Source: Mytilisepta virgata (taxonomy: Eukaryota; Mollusca; Bivalvia; Mytilida; Mytilidae). From it: a stretch of DNA of 64,000 nt. Each line of letters starts with the position of its first letter. The first letter of the stretch is position 1. The position numbers were made by a program, and so were the translations under genes. Below the pieces are notes generated by a model. The model did no database searches and was not told the DNA's origin. It saw only the letters and a program-made list of their open reading frames with translations. The stretch is taken from contig JAPWFG010000018.1 of NCBI GenBank assembly GCA_028015205.1, forward strand, positions 3,100,001 through 3,164,000, given 5' to 3'. Below are positions 58,793 to 64,000 of the stretch, piece after piece.

Positions 58793-60518
58793 GAAAATTT
58801 TTATACCTTGTATATTTTAACTCATATATAATTATTAATATGCTGTCCTGGTACATGCGAATTTGTTCTTGACAGAAGGGTTCTGCAAAATCTTCATCTA
58901 CAATAATTAATTGTACAGTCAATGTAGTGACTTTTTAAGAGATATTATTGTTAGAGTCTTCAGAAAATATGTACTAGAGTCTATCAAAATTGTAATTATT
59001 TACCGGATATAAATCTAAACATAGATGTAAGGCACGTTAAACAATGTGCCTATAAATAAAGCAGCATTTATATAACAGAGACTGTAGTTAATTCCCAGGG
59101 AAGTTTCTGAATTGAGATATAATCATGCATAACGAATAAACATCAAGAAACCAGTGGGTTTAGCGCCATGCAGAATTTTCCTTAATTGAAACACGTTAAA
59201 AACAGAAAGGTACTGACATGTACGAACTGTTGCTATACAAGCTGGTAGACACAGTCATTAACAAACTGCTTAGATACTGCTGATAAATACGCACTATATT
59301 TTGAACAGAAAAATACCAGCCGAGAGACCTGAAATGTCCCGAGCCAATCGGGCGAGGAAAATTTCGACTCTAGACCGGTATTTATCGTAAATAGACCTCC
59401 AGAACATAATGTACATGTATCTGTCTAATTACACCGAATGTCAAAATAAAATGCTCGCCCTACAAACTCGTATACCAAAACGCAGTGATGATGTAGACAT
59501 TTTAAGCGTCCAGTCGGATAAGAGTATTTTTTGCAAATACTACGTAAGAGATACAATACCCCACTACCTTAAAATCGTTTGTAATGCATACTATTTTAGA
59601 AAAATACCAATCTAATGAACCAATCGGATTACATCATTCTAACATAAGGTGTAATTGCTGTTAAACTATTTTATATGCATATGTCTGTTTTACTGTTTTC
59701 TCAATGCTTGGAAAGCTGGTACAAATGTATTCCTATAGCTCATTGATCTTATGTAATGATCAACACGATGGCGTATTATTGTCATTAATTACATAGTCTC
59801 AATTGAAATGCTTTACAGTTTTGTTCCTCTGCTTCCACCAAATTTCTGTTGTAGTTCCATGCTGCCTCGGGTAATGTGGTTTGATATTTTTGTATTAACG
59901 TTGCTAGAAAATAATGAAACGTAGCATAACCTAATAAAATCGCATGTTGAAAAACAATCAGGAGGTGTTTAATTAAAGTAACTGTTGTTCCTTTGTAAAT
60001 AGTACAACACGTATTTGTAATTTTAAACAGTTGCTGCAATAGCTTTTAGTAACGCCATGCGATAGTTTATTGTTCTTTATGAAGATAATAATTTGGCAAC
60101 GAGATTACCTACATCTTTATGAAAACGGTCTTAGAATATTTTCTTTAACAACTGATATATCATCAATGATGACTATTAAACAATCACTTTATAGTATTTG
60201 TTTAAAGCAAATAAAGAAAACAAATGCATTCCATTATTAATGTTACAAATTTAAAATTAAAGTAACTCTATTTAACTTGATACCTCTAAGGTCTGGATAT
60301 TGCATCTACATATATGTATATATGTTCCAGTATAATATATAAACGCTCATGGAAGAAACGACTTTTAAAGTGAAATTAAAGAAAAAAGTTACCATTCGTG
60401 TCAAATTTAAGAATATTACGAATGTCTACAAAAACTATTTCGACAATTAGACAGACATATTCAAATTGACTATGAAACATTGACAATCAAACGTTTCATG
60501 CATTTTGGTCCTTTTTTG
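58793..60518. other. Intergenic DNA, nothing recognised
   Basis: AT-rich. The open frames at 59409-59615 (plus) and 59785-60039 (minus) show no recognisable domain or splice context. Confidence 0.4.
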
Positions 60519-61690
60519 CTCACCTGACCAAAGGCCATGTGAGCTTTTGTCATCATTTGGCGCCCGTCGTCTGTTAACTTTTCACATTTTAATTCTCTTC
60601 TGAAACCACTTGGCCAAATGAAATTAAATTTGGCGGGAAACATCTATGTAAGGTCCTTAATAAAGTTTGCACATTTCGTCCTGATCGGACAACAAACATG
60701 GCCGCAATGGGCAATTGTTGATTTTGATTGGCTCAGTTTTCAAAAATGTTCTCTGAAACTGCTAGGTCAAATGGAACAAAACTTTGCACGAAGAATATAT
60801 GGGAGGTCCTATATAAATTTTCCTCATTTCGTCCCAATCGGACTACAGATATGGCCGCCATGGGCAGTTCTTGTTTCTGACTGGGTGATATAAAAAAAAA
60901 TCTCCTCTAAAATTGCTTAGCCAAATGAAACTAAACTTGACAGGCAACATATATAGGAGGGTTTTTTACAAAATTTCCTCATTTTGTCCCGATCGGACAA
61001 CAAACATGGCTGTCATGGGCAATTCATGTTTCTTATTGGTTGATTAAAAAAAACAATTTCTGGAACTCCAAATGGCCAAATGGAATGAAACCTGACAGCA
61101 AGCACCTATGTGGGGTTCTGTCCAAAGTCACCTCAGTTTGTCCCGATCGGACTACAAATATGGTGACCATTGGCAGTTCTTGTTTCTAATTGGCTGATAT
61201 CAAAAAATCTTCTCCTCTGAAATCACTGGGCCAAATGGTACGAAACTTAGCAAGAAGCATATATGGGGGGTCCTTAATAAAATATCTTTATTTTGTCCCG
61301 ATCGAGCAACAAACGCGGCCGCCATGAGCAATTTTTTATTCTCATTGATTGATTTAAAAAAAAAGAAACTACTTGGCCAAAACTGTCAGCCAACCATGAC
61401 AGGAAGAATCTATGGAAAGTCTTTTATGAAACCATTTTTTTTCCATCCTGATTGGACAACAATCATGGCTGCCATGGGCAATTCTTGTTTATGATAGGCT
61501 GATATAAAGACATATTCTTCTCTGAAACTGCTTGGCCAAATGAAACGACAATTGACAAGCAGTGTCTGTGGGAGGTTTTTTACAAAGTATTCTCATTTTG
61601 TCCAGATCATGCGACAAAAATGGCCGCCATGGGCAATTCTCATTTCTGCTAGTTGAGCAATACAGGCTCCGCCCTCTGAGCCTCTAGTTT
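60519..61690 (+). repeat. Bivalve-type composite element with ~150-bp tandem units
   Basis: It starts GCTCACCTGACCAAAGGCCA and ends GCAATACAGGCTCCGCC...GAGCCTCTAGTTTT, ends that I recognise from a repeat family widespread in bivalves. About seven units lie between, starting near 60595, 60741, 60900, 61046, 61207, 61365 and 61516. Each has CTCTGAAACTGCTTGGCCAA, a TTTGTCCCGATCGGACAACA block and ATGGCCGCCATGGGCAATTC. Open frames across it are by-products of the repeat. Confidence 0.8.
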
Positions 61691-62649
61691 TATCAACACC
61701 AACGCTTCGTCTACATGTAGTTTTGGGTTCAGTACTGGATTCTGTAATTGTTTTCAGGTATAACAATGAAGTTCTACTGAATTGATCTGATTGTCTTACT
61801 AGCACCAATATCTGAGATTGCAGGACAAAGTAAGTTAGTACAAAAGGCAGATTGAGTAAACGACTAAGTTTTCGTGTTTTGATTTCACTAAAATGCCAAC
61901 ATATATAAGAATATTAACAATTTTTGATTAACAAAACAATCCATCAATAACTGCGTAAGTAGAACTGGGGCTGTTAAATCATAGTAAAGCCAATGAAATT
62001 GAAGGCAATTGGTCTGTAAGGTAAATATATTGCATGCATTTTTATGCATCCTTATAAATTCACGGCAATACAACTGTATTATACATGTACAGTGTTCAAA
62101 ATAACATCGATATCTGTGCTGCTAATCATTTTTTTTTTTTACCACCGATTGTTTAATTTTGACAAAGATTAGTCCTCTGAGAACCGTCATTGTTTCACCT
62201 CAACCGTTTATATTAATAGCAATAGTCTGCTGAAGGAAAAGGATAAAAATGTACTAGTCTAATTGAGAAATAGTTCGCGATGGCATCACAATTTACCACA
62301 GTCAGGCCCATTATCCACATATTTTACAACGAACGACAACCTATCCGTGGTAATATTATGATACTCTCAAGCCACCCTGAAATTATATGTATTCTAAAAT
62401 TTTCTACGACATTTTGTAACGCCGCATCCTAGGAATTCAGACGTGAAGATGCCATTATACAACGCAAATTATAAACAAAATATTACGTCATTAAAGCTTG
62501 TGGGAAACTTTACTATTACGTTGCCAAAAAGCAGTTTGACGTATGTGATGTTGGAATCGAAATAAATATTTAACCATGGATATAGAAAGGAAACCTTTGA
62601 AGATCAAGTCAATGATCCCCAATGACTTGATAACAGAGAATGCATTAGG
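61691..62649. other. Intergenic DNA, nothing recognised
   Basis: AT-rich sequence between the tandem element and the Penelope-like fragment, with a short T run near 62130. No gene or structured repeat identified. Confidence 0.35.
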
Positions 62650-63060
62650 TTATATATCTTGATCCCAATGGGGTCACACTGTGGGGCGCTTTTGGCCGAC
62701 CTGTTCTTGATTTCATATGAAGCTCAATTTTTACAGGGGCCACTAACTCGAAAGTACTTTCCCGGTCCTTTAATGTCGGTTTCCGCTATATCGATGATTT
62801 TTTGTCACTTGATAATCCCTACTTTAAGGATTATCTACATCTCATCTATCCCAATGAACTTGAAATTAAAGAGACCACAGACACACCAAGTCTGCGTCAT
62901 ATCTATACTTGTACTTCATAATAATTTACGGTTGAAATCAAACCTTTATGACGAACATGATACATTTAATTTTCCGATTGTGAACTTCCCCTTTCTAAGC
63001 AGTAAAATACCAAAGGGCTGCAGCTTATAGGGTGTACTTTTCAAACTTGAATCGTTTTGC
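62650..63060 (+). pseudogene. Penelope-like element fragment
   Basis: Blocks of the same reverse transcriptase family: GALLADLFLISYEAQFLQG (62.68 kb), then in another frame GFRYIDDFLSLDNPYF and [17 protein letters not shown], and [19 protein letters not shown] (62.96 kb). The frame changes at least twice. It lies downstream of the RPTP gene, in intergenic DNA. Confidence 0.65.
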
Positions 63061-64000
63061 CCTGAATGCTATTGATAATGCAACTTTCTCAGCAGGGAAA
63101 GATTTCTGTCACATAAACTTCTAAGGCCAAAATATATGGTCATTTATATCTTACCTAAATTTCCATGCTAACCCAAACACATTTAATGGACACTAATGGT
63201 TATATGCAGCGTTCAAGTTCAGATATTTGTTGTTTAGCAGTGTTAAAAGTCCAAAACATATCCCTATTAATTCAAGGTGAAAAGTTTTTTTTTCAAAATA
63301 AAATCATGTTACTTACTTATCTGCCTTATTTATTCTGCAAAAAGGCAGAAACCAAGTATACATTTGTTTTACCTGAAAAATTAAACAGAAGAGTAGGAAT
63401 ACCCATTAACTTTCAAAAGTGTTGATTTTTGAGGTAAACTATCATCTACATATTTTAAAAAAATTTTTATCTAGGACATGAAATAAAACAGACCTAGAAA
63501 AATTGCCATTAAAACTATATATATAGCACATGCATGCTTGTCTGCCTTTTTATATCTATGTCCACATCAGGTCAGTACTTACAAAAGACCATCGGCAGTC
63601 TTCAGAGTTCATCTCAATGGCTAACTATTATCTAGGGTGTCATAAAAAATGTACGAAATGTTAATAATTTATAATGATTTCATGCATTGTTTATTTGTTC
63701 CCTATGGAACCTTTGTAAATACTGGTATATATTTTAGTATCCAATGTTATAAATCTGTTCATAGTTTCAGTCAATTTGGTGGTCATAAACTTGGCAGCTA
63801 AAACTATCTCCCTTTTAAAATCTGTATGAGACAGTCACCATGTATGGCTTACGAGCTGAACTGCAAAGCTTTGAAACGCAATTATTAATTTTTTGTAGAT
63901 GTATCATACATGTTTGGTACAATAATATTTTTTAACGAGTGCACTTGTTACGGCCGAAATCACCTTTAATTTATAGCCAACAAAAGACACAAATCAATAA
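63061..64000. other. Window end, nothing recognised
   Basis: The open frame at 63165-63425 contains no recognisable family and no splice-site support. Confidence 0.35.

Noticed and set aside
60618..60893. 91-codon ORF with repeated tryptophans
   Set aside because: Product of the ~150-bp tandem unit; the same peptide recurs with each unit.

Overview
The window is a piece of an AT-rich animal genome. Genes are split by long introns with GT-AG borders, and there are no operons. Gene content (a lectin/EGF receptor tyrosine phosphatase) and the interspersed repeats, which I recognise as typical of bivalve molluscs, suggest a marine bivalve, probably a mussel (Mytilus-like). The organism call is inference.

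The main gene is a plus-strand receptor-type protein tyrosine phosphatase (RPTP). I reconstructed 28 exons from 6709 to 55363 by matching splice sites, reading phase and protein family features. They total 3,647 nt and join into one open frame of about 1,214 residues ending at a TGA, followed by a poly(A) signal at 55438. The 5' end (signal peptide and first half of the first lectin domain) was not found and probably lies upstream of base 1. Order: half of an FTP/fucolectin-type (F5/8C-like) domain; one EGF-like module; a complete FTP domain; six EGF-like modules; transmembrane helix; juxtamembrane segment; catalytically competent PTP domain D1; degenerate PTP domain D2; short tail with a Tyr-x-Asn motif. 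The architecture implies a cell-surface glycan- or ligand-binding receptor whose active domain dephosphorylates tyrosines in the cytoplasm.

A second gene sits inside the first large intron on the same strand: a two-exon tyrosine recombinase of the ZMYM/QRICH1-like (Crypton-derived, DUF3504-type) family, 10951-14532, broken by a one-base frameshift in an A run near 13590. Another RPTP intron carries a complete, apparently young Tc1-like transposon (30172-31712) with identical 25-bp terminal inverted repeats and an intact DD34E transposase.

The rest is intron and intergenic DNA filled with repeats. These include a ~4-kb element with a 17-bp terminal inverted repeat and short-motif arrays at both ends (2432-6382); a ~157-bp tandem repeat at 236-1400 and inverted at 52428-52745; MITEs at 11745 and 17196; remains of two non-LTR retrotransposons (15.1-17.1 kb plus, 28.4-29.8 kb minus); several Penelope-like reverse transcriptase fragments with their shared 3' tail; an inverted-repeat-flanked tRNA-like sequence at 12308; and a large bivalve-type tandem element at 60519-61690. 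Downstream of 55.45 kb I see no firm gene, only one possible exon at 58714-58792.
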